Shown piece by piece: positions 21,521-34,300 of a stretch of DNA of 64,000 bases (position 1 is its first letter; every line of letters begins with the position of its first letter). The notes under the pieces are model-generated. The model made no database searches and was not told where the DNA came from. It was given only the letters and a program-made list of their open reading frames with translations. Both the position numbers and the translations under genes were made by a program. This DNA comes from Panopea generosa (Eukaryota > Mollusca > Bivalvia > Adapedonta > Hiatellidae). Where the stretch lies: the NCBI GenBank assembly GCA_029582155.1, contig CM055906.1, positions 18,276,437-18,340,436 on the forward strand, in the 5' to 3' direction.

Positions 21521-24500
21521 CTGAAAGAAAGAAATAGATGTTTTTGCTAATATTACAAATCGCTATTCAGATGTCATTTTCTAATAAATCAAATAAAATG
21601 GCTAAAAGAAAATAATAGTATATTAAAAATTGACATTTGATTATATTTGAAACATGCACACTGTTACTATGATAACCTTCAACATTGCTAAATTCAAATC
21701 TGAATGCAAATGGACGTATTTACAGGTTGACTTCATTCCACATACTTTGTATTGCTAATTGGCTAATTTCTGATGTGTACGTATTAAAAACTCATTATTA
21801 TTAATATTCAAACGGTATATTTATTTAACAATAGTTCTCAAAATGCTTGGTTTACAACCGTACCTGATATTAAATATGTTTTTCTTTTCTGCAACCAGCT
21901 AACACCGCACATGGCACCATTACTAGCCGTGTATACCCGTTTCTTGTTGCTTATTAGTTCCTCAAACCTCATCTATATTTAACATATATATTTATAGATA
22001 TATTATTTTCGTACATGCATTTCTCACACTTGTATATAATTAGAGATAATAGAATATTCACACAAACCTACACACATACACACGCACTCATGCATTCACG
22101 CACGTACGTATGTACAGACACACACACACGCACGGGTACGCACACAGAAGCACGTACTCATGCACACACAGAGGTAACTTATAATGTTATTATTTCACAT
22201 TTACTAGTACTGTACTGGCTTAACGAAATAAATTTTTCAGATGTATCATAGTTAATGCCAAATACATTTTTTTTCTGTAGTAAACCGAACAGCGAGGGAT
22301 TTTCCATTAATAAGGTCACTAGTGTAAAATTTTGTGTGTACAAATCGTGTAAATTGTACTCAGGGAATGCGTTTAGTGTAAAGTATTATTATTAAAATTT
22401 AATGTAAAATAAGAAATTCATACAATCTCCATTAAATATATCTGCCGGGACCGGTAAGCTCAGTTGGTAGTGCGTCTGACTATAATTACAGGGGTCATGA
22501 GTCCGAATCCCCGCCGAGCCACAATCGCCGTGATTATTGATATACGGTATTGCGTCGCCTTGTTACTCATGTCTTACCGCTGATTTGAGTGTACAGTGTA
22601 TTGTGGAGACTGATGTGCTCGAGTACGGGTTAACTTTTGAAGATCCCAGGAGAGAATGGTTTGTTTAGTTGATCGTCTGTTAGCCCTTTACGACATTAAA
22701 TAACGCTTACTATGCAAACACATATTGAATAGATCTCACAAGTAAATTGAGATGTGAGGTGGTGAAATCATAAATTATGTCATATATATGTATAGTACGT
22801 AACCGTGCACACAGAGCTTTTTTCTTTTCTTTTGTGAAGTCCATTATTTAAATTACATGCTTAAAACATAAGTTTGACAGCTGAGAAATGAATGAAAGAG
22901 TATGATCGAGAGAGTGCATACATGGGATTATGGGATACATGTATTGTTATTGTTAAAACTTGTTAATTACTCTCGCTCAAACATATAATTATCCATGTTG
23001 TTAATTGGGAAATAAATGGACCACTACAATGTAGAATGGTTGAAATAAATCTGATAAAATGGTCCATTTAAAACACAGTACGTGTTCATGAAAAAAATAG
23101 CAGCTTATGTTTCAGTTTATTAAATCCGCTCATGAGTGATGCCCCTGCCCATCACATAGTGATGTCCCTGCCCGGCAACATAGTGATGTCCCTAATCGGT
23201 TACATACTGATGTCCCTGCATGGTAACAAAGTGATGCCCATACCAGGTAACATTATTATGCCCCTACCAGGTAATATAGTGATGCCCCTGCCCGGTAACA
23301 AAGTGATGCCCCTGCCCGGTAACATAGTGATGTCCCTGCACGGTAACATAGTGCCCCTGTCTGGTAACAAAGTGATGTCCCTGCACGGTAACATGGTGAA
23401 GCCTCTGCCCGGTAACATGGTGATGCCCCTGCACGGTAACATAGTGATGCCCCTGTCCGGTAACATAGTAATGTCCCTGTACGGTAACATAGTGATGTCC
23501 CTGCACGGTAACATAGTGCCCCTGTGTGGTAACAAAGTAATGTCCCTGCACGGTAACATGGTGAAGCCTCTGCCCAGTAACATGGTGATGCTCCTGCACG
23601 GTAACATAGTGATGCCCCTGCCCGGTAACATAATGATGTCCCTGTACGGTAACATAGTGATGTCCCTGTACGGTAACAAAGTGATGTCCCTGCACGGTGA
23701 CATAGTGCCCCTGCCAGGTAACAAAGTGATGTCCCTGCACGGTAACATGGCGAAGCCTCTGCCCGATAACATGGTGATGCCCCTGCCCGGTGACATGGTG
23801 ATGCCCATGCCCGGTAACATAGTGATGTCCCTGTACGGTAACATAGTGATGTCCCTGCCCGGTAACAAAGTGATGCCCCTGCCCGGTAACATAGTGATGC
23901 CCCTGCCCGGTAGCAAAGTGATGTCCCCAACGGTAACATAGTGATGCCCCTGCCCGGTAACATAGTGATGCCCTTGCCCGGTGACATAGTGATGACCTTG
24001 CCCGTATACATGGTGATGTCACTGCACGGTGACATAGTGATGTCCATGCCCGGTGACATAGTGATGCCCCTGACCGGTGACATAGTGATGCCCATGCCCG
24101 GTGACTTAGTGATGCCAATGCCCGGTAACATAGTGATGTCCCTGCCCGGTAACACAGTGATGCCCATGCCCAGTAACATAGTGATTCCCATGCCCGGTAA
24201 TATAGTGATGCCTCTGACCATAACATAGTGCTGTCCCTGCACGGTAACATAGTGATGCCCCTGCCCGGTAACACAGTGATGTTCCTGCACGGTAACATAG
24301 TGCTGTCCCTGCACGGTAACATAGTGATGTCTCTGCCCGGTAACATAGTGATGCCCATGCCCGGTAACAAAGTGATGCCCATGCCCGGTAACATAGTGAT
24401 GCCTCTGACCATAACATAGTGCTGTCTCTGCACGGTAACATAGTGATGCCCCTGCCCGGTAACACAGTGATGTTCCTGCATGGTAACATAGTGATGTCCC

Positions 24501-27310
24501 TGCACGGTAACATAGTGATGCCCATGCCCGGTAATATAGTGATGCCTCTGACCATAACATAGTGCTGTCCCTGCACGATAACATAGTGATGCCCCTGCCC
24601 GGTAACACAGTGATGTTCCTGCATGGTAACATAGTGATGTCCCTGCACGGTAACATAGTGATGCCCCTGCCCGGGAACATAGTGATGTCCTTGCACGGTA
24701 ACATAGTGATGCCCATGCCCGGTAACATAGTGATGCCCGTGCCCGGTAACATAGTGATGTCCCTGCCCGGTAGCATAGTGATGCCCATGCCCGGTAACAT
24801 AGTGATGCCCCTGCCCGGTAACATAGTGCTGTCCCTGCACGGTAACATAGTGATGTACCTGCCTGTTAAAAAAGGGATGTCCCTGCACGGTAACATAGTG
24901 ATGCCCCTGCCCGGTAAAATAGTGATGTCCCTGCACGGTAACATAGTGATGTACCTGCCTGGTAAAATAGTGATGTCCCTGCACGGTAACATAGTGATGC
25001 CCATGCCAGGTAACATAGTGATGTCCCTGCACGGTAAAATAGTGATACCCATGTCCGGTAACATAGTGATGTTCCTGCACGGTAATATAGTGATGCCTCT
25101 GACCATAACATTGTGATGTCCCTGCACGGTAACATGGTGATGCCCATGCCCGGTAACATAGTGATGTCCCTGTACGGTAACATAGTGATGTCCCTGCACG
25201 GTAATATAGTGATGGCCCTGCCCATAACATAGTGATGTCTCTGCTGGTAACATAGTGATGCCACTACTCGATAACATAGTGGTGCCCCTGCCCGGTAACA
25301 TAATGATGCCCTTGCCCGGTAACATAGTGATGCTCCTGCACGGTAACATAGTGATGTCCTTGCACGGTAACATCATGATGCCCATACCCTGTAACATAGT
25401 GATGCCCCTGCCCCGGCCCGGTAACATGGTGAAGCCTCTGCCCGATAACATGGTGATGCCCCTGCCCGGTGACATTGTGATGCCCATGCCTGGTAACATA
25501 GTGATGTCCCTGTACGGTAACATAGTGATGTCCCTGTACGGTAACATAGTGATGCCCCTGCACGGTAACAAAGTGATGCCCATACCCGGTAACATAGTGA
25601 TGCCCCTGCAATGTAACATAGTGATGCCCATACCCCGGTAACATAGTGATGTCCCTGCACGGTAACATAGTGATGCCCATACCCCGGTAACATAGTGATG
25701 CCCATGCCGGTAACATGGTGATGCCCCTGTCCGGTAACATAGTCGAAAACAGTATTCCATTTTCACGAGGAGTAACGATTTATGCAATATACACTATAGC
25801 TCACGTACCAAGCTTATAGATCATTTTGTGTAGTATTCAGTTTTCAAGAGGAATAATAACAGAACAAAACAAAACCCCACACTACAATACCGTACCTTAT
25901 AAATCTTCTTTATTTTGATTCGATAGAAGTCGTCAAAACTCTGTTGTCTGCTTGGGTTCTTTAGCTTACTTTTTACTCGAACCTTTAAAACTAAATCAAA
26001 CCAATGATTATTAATTCAGGAGACATGTTTGCATGTTATAACACAAAAATAGGTAATAACACAAACATGGTGTAAATAACAATTTCTAGAAATTTGGAAA
26101 GAATCAGACAACTGTAGTTTTGATAATTGAGTGGGCGTGGAATAAAAATCTATTTTATGGTTCGATAAACTCTGTAGGAAGGGCAAAGCACTCGACTGTT
26201 CAAAGCAATATTTATGAGCTATTTCGCGTTTCAAGTTATGTCGCAAATATAAAATACGTTTAAGACCGAAAACAACTATTTAGCCTGTAAAACACAATGT
26301 TTAAGCAGACGTGACATCAAAGCATTAAACAATACATCCAGATAAGTAGGCAAGAATGGGATGTACAATGGAAACAGTATTGCACAACTTGGACAGAGAT
26401 TAATTTGTGAGAAATGACAACAGATTTACTCGTATGTAAATCAAAGGTTAGAATCTTGGGAGTATGAATATGCAGTTAAAACTGAATTGTTTTGGAAATG
26501 GTTAAACGTCGTTCATATAAGGATCGACATTTGCATTAATCTTTGATAAAACGAAACTTGTAAATCACATTAATGTTAAAGTCAAATTGTTATTTGTAGT
26601 TGCAAATAAAAGGAGAATTACTGTAGTACAATTGAGACAACTTTTAAGCATTTCATATTGTATAATACTAGAAGACATGGGATAAGAGTGGTTTAATGAT
26701 ACACCGAACTGATAATGTTTACTGTAATCAATCACGTAGTATATGTCCCCAATTTAACAATACAATGCACTGAGAAATACAAACCCGTTGATATATCTTG
26801 GTACGTATACCCCATTTCCATTCATATGAGGAAGGTAAGTATTGAAATGAACATAATCTCATATATTTTGGTATTTATAAAACCGTTATAAAGACAAATA
26901 TCTGAATGCAGAAAGAAGTATGAAGAAGTGTTATTATCATAAAAAAGATAACACTTTAAATGACAATTTGAGTTAAAATGAATGCTCGATGGCAAGTATA
27001 ATAATATCTTCTACATATATATCTAATGTTTACAATGTTCGATATGTCCTTTGACAATATTGAGATTTGTTGGACTGTTCTTGTGTATATGCACACAAGC
27101 TTCTCTATAGTTATGGACTGAACTTATGTCTTTGGTCTCTGTCTCTCTCGTTGCATAGCAGGTATAATGAATAAAAATAAACATCTTACCGAAATCAGCG
27201 GCACAATACTTTTCCTTCTCAGTCATCGGTAAACAAGAACAGCTTAGGCTCTCCCTAAAGACGCACAGACAAGACAACAAACACAAAATTGCCCCCACGG
27301 TCACTCTCAT
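21375..27310 (-). CDS. TIMP: TIMP-B: single-domain tissue inhibitor of metalloproteinases (4 exons, 156 aa)
   Basis: Paralogue of TIMP-A, upstream of it on the same strand. Coding exons in transcript order are 27190-27310, 25896-25990, 21864-21972 and 21375-21520 (471 bp with stop), all GT-AG, phases 1, 0 and 1. Residues 1-23 are a signal peptide (MRVTVGAILCLLSCL start). Mature CSCLP begins at residue 24. Cysteines at 24, 26, 36, 94, 123 and 148 give mature 1, 3, 13, 71, 100 and 125, the N-TIMP disulfide spacing. Motifs are CAADFV (36-41), FYRIKIK (62-68), RVYTAS (84-89), CGVSWL and YLISG. Mature residue 2 is Ser and residue 5 is Pro, closer to canonical TIMPs than TIMP-A. The protein ends eight residues after the last cysteine, so the C-terminal domain is absent. 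Intron 2 (21973-25895) carries a 2.6-kb satellite. An AATAAA lies about 51 bp past the stop. The ATG is preferred over an in-frame GTG two codons upstream because the MRVTV start is shared by both genes. Confidence 0.92.
21521..21863 (-). other. TIMP-B intron 3
   Basis: 343 bp, GT at the TIMP-B exon 3 donor (21862-21863), AG at 21521-21522. No repeat seen. Confidence 0.8.
21864..21972 (-). CDS. TIMP: TIMP-B exon 3
   Basis: 109 bp after an acceptor ATATAG that lacks a strong pyrimidine tract; donor GTACGG. Encodes KKRVYTASNGAMCGVSWL and then YLIS. The acceptor was chosen because it gives exactly the exon length of TIMP-A. Confidence 0.9.
22064..22171. repeat. CA-rich low-complexity tract
   Basis: ACACAC and CACGCAC-type sequence in TIMP-B intron 2, not a clean dinucleotide repeat. 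Confidence 0.7.
22443..22523 (+). repeat. tRNA-like SINE head (family 3)
   Basis: GGGACCGGTAAGCTCAGTTG and GTAGTGCGTCTGACTA with a B box AGTCCGAATCCCC. Clear copy of the 1981 head. The body may run to about 22700 but has no second copy here to confirm it. Lies in TIMP-B intron 2. Confidence 0.7.
22710..23130. other. Intron 2 sequence of TIMP-B before the satellite
   Basis: AT-rich, no element recognised. Confidence 0.4.
23131..25743. repeat. 24-bp satellite in TIMP-B intron 2 (about 109 units)
   Basis: Unit of 24 bp built on GGTAACATAGTGATG followed by CCCCTGCCC, TCCCTGCAC or CCCATGCCC. Variant blocks recur as groups: 21-bp units starting GTGCCCCTG at 23351, 23516 and 23705, and CTCTGACCATAAC units at 24211, 24402 and 24545, so higher-order copying of 6-8 units has occurred. 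The period is a multiple of three and stops are rare, so frames stay open in several frames of both strands, up to 843 codons on minus. These are not credible genes: they switch frame, have no flanking coding sequence and sit inside an intron. Confidence 0.93.
25896..25990 (-). CDS. TIMP: TIMP-B exon 2
   Basis: 95 bp, acceptor GATTTAG, donor GTACGG. The split codon becomes Val, giving CAADFV followed by LKVRVKS. It ends with FYRIKIKKIYK in phase 0. It lies only about 150 bp from the edge of the 24-bp satellite in the next intron. Confidence 0.9.
25991..27189 (-). other. TIMP-B intron 1
   Basis: 1199 bp, GT-AG. No repeat recognised. The 76-residue frame at 26016-26246 is chance. Confidence 0.7.
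27190..27310 (-). CDS. TIMP: TIMP-B exon 1 (signal peptide and Cys-Ser-Cys)
   Basis: Encodes residues 1-40 plus one base. Donor GTAAGA follows GATTTCG. Contains the signal peptide and mature C-S-C-L-P, then EKYCAADF, a classic TIMP N-terminus. Reading through the donor gives an artefactual 97-residue frame that should not be used. Confidence 0.92.
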
Positions 27311-29739
27311 GGTCACTCGTCAAGGGTTACAGGTTAAATAACATAAAAGACCCAAACCACGACCCTAACTACGTCCAAGAATCAACTCAGTGTGTTGATA
27401 CTGTTTCGAACGCAAACTAACACAATTACCGAAGTTGTTACATGTATTGACCAACGTCTTCTATATTTGGTTTGTTACAACCGTAACTTATATTTTATAG
27501 ATTATTATTGATACGTTATTATCTCAATTTGACATATTCATATAATCCTTACCATGTGTTACCATAAGCTTCAGCCGGATTACGAATATCATTTATTCAT
27601 GAATACCTTTAACTACGGTCGGTAGTTCTATACCAACGATATTTTATTAGCACTATTTATTCGCTTAATGTAACTTTAATTTTCAACAGTTTTTTAAATT
27701 TCAACCACCATGTGGTGACCCCTTAATCACCCCGTGTTAGGTGTACTTTGGTCGAGGCAGGTCATCCCTATATACACCATACAAAATTACATATAATAAG
27801 AAATAAAATTATTTTTTAAAGTAGTAATGCGTTAATATTTTTTTCTATACAATTAGCAGTTCAAGAATAAGCAGGGTGTTTTCATCTTCTTTCCCTACAT
27901 TCTGTATATATAGGTTTCTCTAGAAGTTTTATCAATTAAGTTATTGGAGATGTTTTAATCTCAGAATTTTAAGTTTTTTCTCACAAAGGCTGGTGTTTCT
28001 TTATTCATGCAAATTGGATAGAATTTTTTTTTTTTTATTTCATATATACATTATCTCTGCATATGCAATATGAAACAAAAACAAGTTTCTATTGGATATA
28101 TATGGCATACTGGTTAATGGTGAAGGAATAATTGACTTTTTCACATGCAGTGTTTGAACCGAGCGTTGACCGGACATATGACGCCAGCGGTAAGAGGAGA
28201 TTGATAATGAGATAATTATGTAGACCATCAGGCCAGAAAGGACCAGCCTGTGATTAATGAGAATTTCGGCATTACAGCAAGATATCACCCCACACCAAAA
28301 AAATAACCTTTCGCTTTGATACTGACGGCAGACATTTGGACAGGGATGAGGATCGGTTCTTTGGAGATCCGGTTAATAAATTTTTCTTTGATCATCGCCG
28401 ATGGCAACACTGAATGACGACTCCCGAGCAACTTTATAAATGAACACACAACTGCTTTCTATGCTTAATATCTTAAATTGACGAATAAATCTTGTGTCAA
28501 CCATTGTCGTTATAGAAACATCGATTCTCGAGTAGTTCGATTAATAGATACATCACTATTTTTCATAATTAATTTTAGAAGGTTTTAAAAGTCTAACCGT
28601 CTACGAAAACATTTATTGGTCAACCATCGTCATTTGGAACATTGAACAACGATTCTCGAGTAACTCGACTAAACGACACATCTCTAATTCCTTAACGCAA
28701 GCAGTTACTTGTTAATCCCCTTTATATAATGTATCATGTGTTCGTTACATCTTTTTTTATATAAGCTTCTTTACAAATCCAAATTATGTTTAATCACTGG
28801 AAAATGAATAACATTTGACCTATCACTATTTTTACCAGGTATTATTGACTTTCGCATTAACAAGTATTACGTACATGATGTGTGGCAGTCCACACAATCT
28901 CGGTATTATTATGTATCTCTGATTTCTTAAAGTTGCATCACCTATAACTGTCTGTTCTGTAAATGATGGACAGTTTACTGAATCTCAAAAAAGAAGGTCC
29001 CATTAGAAGAATAATGGTTGATTCCTTGTAGTTCATCATTTTTATGAGAAATTCGTTCATACACAGTTCGGCATTTTCCGTTTTATTCGTCAGTGTTTAG
29101 CATAACCCGATACTGACCAATGGCTGACTCTTTCGCGGGCGGCGATTAATTATTTTGTCAACAAAATTAAAGGTTTTTACACTACAGAAACAATCTACAA
29201 TATAAGTTATTGAACAAAATGTCCTTGTTATATATTGTGTTTGATATAAATGTGCAGTTTTACTGCCAAGATCGAAAACATATCGGCGATATAAGCGAGG
29301 GCACTTTTAATCGTGGAATTCAATCAGTATTGGTCTGAAACAGAGCATCGTTTAAACTGGTGCTCGAAGGCCTGATGTATGTTGCATATTCCTATAGTCC
29401 TCATTAAAGAGCTCAGTAAAACCTGCAAAAATACATAAGCGAATAGCATGGGCAATTTAATCGACTGGCAGTTATCATGCAACATGTTGCATAGCTTCTG
29501 ACATAACTTTGCAATATGATCAAATCAAAATAAAACGTTTGCAAACAATGAAATTATCACGTGGTAAATAAGCACTACCTTAACTTCATGCATTATTCAA
29601 ACGTTGCGTCCCCTAGATTAGACAGTAACTCGAAAGACAAAGTGTGACACTGAATAGTAATCGTTTCTAAAATTGTAGCAAAGACTTATCTAAGGTCTAC
29701 CACTCTAGCTGTTAATATGTATGGCATATCGTACATCAT
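27311..29739. other. TIMP-B upstream region, no gene recognised
   Basis: No TATA box or other promoter element that I can defend. A diverged duplication of about 100 bp (ATTCTCGAGTA motif) is present at 28495-28690. The rest is AT-rich and featureless. Confidence 0.45.
28495..28690. repeat. Diverged direct duplication (~125-bp spacing)
   Basis: Blocks with GTCAACCAT, GAACAT, CGATTCTCGAGTA, TCGA and ACATC in the same order occur at about 28497-28555 and 28620-28682. Confidence 0.5.
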
Positions 29740-30122
29740 TGGAGAGACCCCCTTTCAAGCTGTGTTTGTTCAAACTAGCTTATAAAAGACAAGAATGTTT
29801 ATCTGAGAAAAGTATTGCATTTTTATATGATGTATGTAATAGATTACATAAACAAGAGCAAACGATTGCGAAACATTTCTGTATTTGGTTTCGGATAATA
29901 CAACAAAAACGTAATGTATGTGACTGTATGAACATTTGCTGTTAGAGTAAATACACCTTTAGGATATGCTGGGGCCTTGTCATTAACTGTTTTATACACA
30001 AGTAATTCCTTCCTTTTGAAATCTAACTCTTTCATAAAACGTCATTCATTTAAGCTGAACGAATAATTCTGTAGAAAAGGTATCATTTTTTCTATTGAGA
30101 ATAATTCTAGCAGCTCACCTTT
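29740..30122 (-). pseudogene. CR1/Jockey-type reverse transcriptase C-terminal remnant
   Basis: The minus strand reads AARIILNRKNDTFSTELF, then (after a stop) MTFYERVRFQK, and in the next frame KELLVYKTVNDKAPAYPK, FTLTANVHT, YYPKPNTEMFRN. This order (AARII..., L..L.W, YK..N..AP.Y, R......PK.NTE.FRNSF) is typical of the region after the polymerase domain in CR1/Jockey-like LINEs. At least one stop and one frameshift show it is dead. Confidence 0.75.
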
Positions 30123-31242
30123 GGAATAGTTTAAGGTATTAGATCTGTAAGGGTCACTATCACAACCTTGCCTTAACTTGTTTTCCTAGTTATCATCATC
30201 CTTTTAATATCATCTTCAAGTGAAACCTTATTTCCTTCGATAACACAGAAGTAATTCAAATGGGGTAAGTAGTAAAACAACTTAAATACATTGGCACAGA
30301 AAGAAATGTTTTAATGCGAAATAAAAAGGATGTAATGAGTTACATTGATTATTTTATGGTCGGCCTGGCTATGTCAGGAGAGCGTATCAACAGTCATAAC
30401 TTCAAATCATTTTTCATGCATATTTTAGTTAATAGCCCCATTTTTGTAATTCAATTGGGAGAGTCGTTAAATATGCTGTTTACTCTTCTTTTAGAAGAAA
30501 TATGTATCACTTTATATTTCGCGGCATTGACAGACATACGATTTGCTACATACCAAACATCAACCATTATTAAGATTCGCCGTTTAGGACTCGATGCTTA
30601 TTCCTGCCTTGTGTTAAATGGTCAATATTCTATTAATCACCATCGATACCCGATTTCTAGCAAATTCTGTGCCATTTGAGACTTGATGAACCATATCATA
30701 GGTGGATTACTCTCCTTTAAATGAGAATTAATGAACACTAGAAGTAGATATGCACTTAATCAGTTTTGTCCTCAATATAAGCAAGAAACTACGGAAGAAA
30801 TTCATTGTTGAAAGTTAAACACCAGAAATGTCTGATTCATTTTTTCTGAATTCACTTATAAAATCCTCAGAAAACTATGCTTGATTTTATAAGCATTTAG
30901 CCTACATGTATAGATCTGTGCAATCTAAAGCTTAATTTTGATTGGCTATTAATTATTGATCCAAACAGTCATAAATCACAAACTTTTGCCCCAGGGCAGT
31001 GCATCTGTAGATAGCCATATATCACAATCTTGTACTAATGAAGGACAATATAACATAAGTTTATGTAATATGTGTTTTTGAGAAAGTTATTGCTCTTTTA
31101 AGAAAACATCTTCATGTTTATTATACCAATGCTAAAACACGAAGGGAAACAACTTGTTTTCCAAATAATCTTGTAGTTACCAAAAGTTACCAAAGACATA
31201 GAACAAGTAACCCAAGTTACCAATGTCATAAAGTGGGTTACA
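30123..31242. other. No supported gene
   Basis: A 121-codon plus-strand frame at 30314-30679 is among the longest non-repeat frames in the window. It has no recognisable family, splice context or start region, so it is left unannotated. Confidence 0.4.
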
Positions 31243-31302
31243 AATGGACAAAAATCATTCAATATGTTTCCTAATGGACAAACATCATTCAATATGTTTC
31301 CT
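31243..31302. repeat. 30-bp tandem duplication
   Basis: Two nearly identical copies of a unit containing AATGGACAAA and CATTCAATATGTTTCCT. Confidence 0.8.
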
Positions 31303-34300
31303 ACATTAAAGAAATATAATGATGTTGAATGCCACTTCCCTTCCCAACAGGCACAGGGATAGTCTGTTTTTTCAATGTGTAGTGGGTATATATATATATA
31401 CCTCAGGGGGTCCCCAGCTTGCAAAAATGGCACAGATCACCCGCAGGAGGTAATAGAGGACACATCATTATAAGGGTTTATAAAAATAAATGTGAAATTG
31501 TATCACACTTCCAACATTTGTTGATCTGAATTCGCGTTTTAGCTTATCTCTGCCGAGTTTTAAAATGAATTAAGCCTTTTTCAACCTTTTAGACCCAAAT
31601 ACGACATTATCCTTTTTTTAAATAAAAAAAATGCAATTAAATCATTTTATAGCATAATCATAGTAAAGAAGTCAACCACCCCATTTTTCAAGTAGTAGAT
31701 TGAAATTCAGATGACGACCTCACTTGAAAAACATGCCTATATTATGGGAAGCCTTGTCACTGCTTTATATACAAATGCATGTTCATTGTTGCCGCCGTAA
31801 TAACGTTTCATAAAGTTTTCGATATTATCCGCAAACGAAGTATGGGCTGTGCTGTAAGAGTCACCGAGTCGGGTTTATTTTACATACTTTCAAATACGGT
31901 GGCTCTACTTTTACAGTTTATGATGGATTCGAATAAAACGTGGTGTAAATAATTAGCATGAGGTGTAGTAGTGGGTGACATATTTTTTGTTAAAACATTG
32001 ACCCTTTTTACCTTTGTTTCGTATTTTCTACCAATTTGTTTACTTGAGCTTGTAGCGTAAATTTTTTCCACTGTTTTGTTGGATTTCAATGACACTTTAT
32101 ATCGTGGTCAACATAAGTAGTAGCTGTGCTTGAAATACTTCAAAGTTATTGTCCTTGTTTTTTTTTATTCTGTTGACTGTTGTACTTGTTCAACAAATAC
32201 GTCCACCTTTTAGCTGTGTTTCAATAAACTGTTTGTTAATGATAAGCAGAAGATTTAATAATAGTAATAAATATGTTCATGATTATTTTCTTTTAATTTC
32301 AGAGAATTGTGATGAGCGGAAGCTGAAATGAACTTTGTGTATAAGGAAACAACGTGGCCGATACCTATATCATATGACCATCACAAAATAATCCGAATGC
32401 CCAAAAATAAATTTGTTATACGCGCCCCCCTCCCCCCATCACGGACCATCACCTCTCATGACAAGAATAAGGAAAAGAAAATGATCTTCCTTAAAATTAC
32501 ATTTGCATCGCTATTATACAAAGTGTTAGGCCCTAGGTAAAATTAAGATGCTAGTATATTCATTTTCAAGCACTCATTATGATACAGTTACAACTAGCAT
32601 GCTTCACATAGTTTATTTGTGAAAATGAATTATTGGGTGAACAAACAACTGTTAAAATGACACATACATCGTTATAAATAACATATCCGCAGAGCTATAT
32701 AAAAATGGCCTCAAATTACCTACAAAAGATTCCATGGAATGTACCACTGAAAAACCTGATGTAATGAGAACATTATCAGAGTGTTACAATCTTAATTCGC
32801 TCAAGCTGTCATATTTTCCAACAAGTGCAAACTTGGTATTTTAATGTGAACAGATGTGGTCCGGTGGTTTTATTGTAAAAAAATATTACGAGTATGCATA
32901 ATTCTATGCAAACGAAGATATTTTGGAAATTGGAATGGTGTGTATTTGCTGGCAGATTCTTCAACTTTATGGGAGGTTAAAATAATAATTTAAGGACACA
33001 CCGACATGAGTTGAAAAAGATAAGTTGTTGTATCCGACACAAAGATACCTCATTTCTTGATCTTCAATATGTTGACAGTGAAAGAAGACCCGGAACTATT
33101 CAGATATCATTAAAACAATCAATCAAATGTCTTCTTGTTCGACATTTGATGTTAAAAAAACTATCTTACAGACAAATCTGGAGACGTTGATTGACTGGTT
33201 TTCGAGACTGGTTTAGTTTTTATGCCAATGAGAGAAAAAAACCTGTTGGACAGACTAGGAAAATTGTCAGGGCATTTCTCATCACGCACACAAGCAACGA
33301 TCAAACCCATTTTGTACTGTACATTGTACAATACAAGGATAATTTTTATCATAATTAAAGTAATAAAATGCTTCATTAGTTCTATGTCTCAAAATTATTG
33401 TTTCAAACAAACATACTTGCAATTAAAGGAAACACAATTAAAACTAGGAAAACATCGGATATATGCCATGTAAAAAATCTTCTACAGTACAGATATGCAA
33501 CATTAATCAAATACTGAACAGACGGATAAATAGTTATTCAATACGTTCTAAATTAACTTGGCTGAAAAACACCTTATATTTCACGTATACAGGCCTTGTT
33601 CAGTATTCCGGAGTTGATGCTCTCTCGGGGCCATTCTTTGTTTTAAAACATTTGCTACAATGTCGATAAAGTAACGGAGCATTATGAATGGGCAAAATGA
33701 CGATATGCTTGATGCCATATAAATAACTTCGTATGGGTTGTAACTTAGAGAATAAGTATTATATATTATAGATACTGTGATTGTTCTCTATCTCTACACT
33801 ATCAACGAATGACCATACATATCAATAGAAGTGTGAGCAAATAAAAGTGTAATAAACAAGAATCCAGGAGTTTATCTCTAGTAAACAATCCCGTGACAAA
33901 AGCACCCAAAACAAACTGAAATAATTAAATGTTATATTTTAATTTAGAACATGAATAAGCTTTTTTAAACGTTTAAGATCTTAACTATTGCAAAAAGGAT
34001 ACTCTTTGGAAACTTTTAAAATTGGTATCCGTTTGACATTTATTCAGACAGTTTTCGAGTGTGGTCGCTATCTAAATTTCAAACTGTTTAAATTGGTGTG
34101 GTTGACATCTTTACTATGCTTATGCTATACAATGATTTAAATTGAATGTTGCGGCTATATATTTTTACTAACACGTGATTTCAATGTCACTTTTTCTAAG
34201 TTAAAGTACACTTATACATAAAACATATTTATGTAAGAGTGTGTTAATTTAAATATATTTGTTCGTATGTCACGTGCAAAGCTAACATTTCTCCAGTAAC

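Noticed and set aside
22443..22523. Functional tRNA gene
   Set aside because: Arms pair poorly, and near-copies at 1772 and 1981 show a dispersed tRNA-derived repeat.
23256..25787. 843-codon minus-strand frame and several overlapping frames on both strands as protein genes
   Set aside because: They arise from the 24-bp satellite inside TIMP-B intron 2 and switch reading frame at each unit-length change.
30314..30679. 121-codon plus-strand frame
   Set aside because: No recognisable family, no splice or promoter context; length alone is not convincing in 64 kb.
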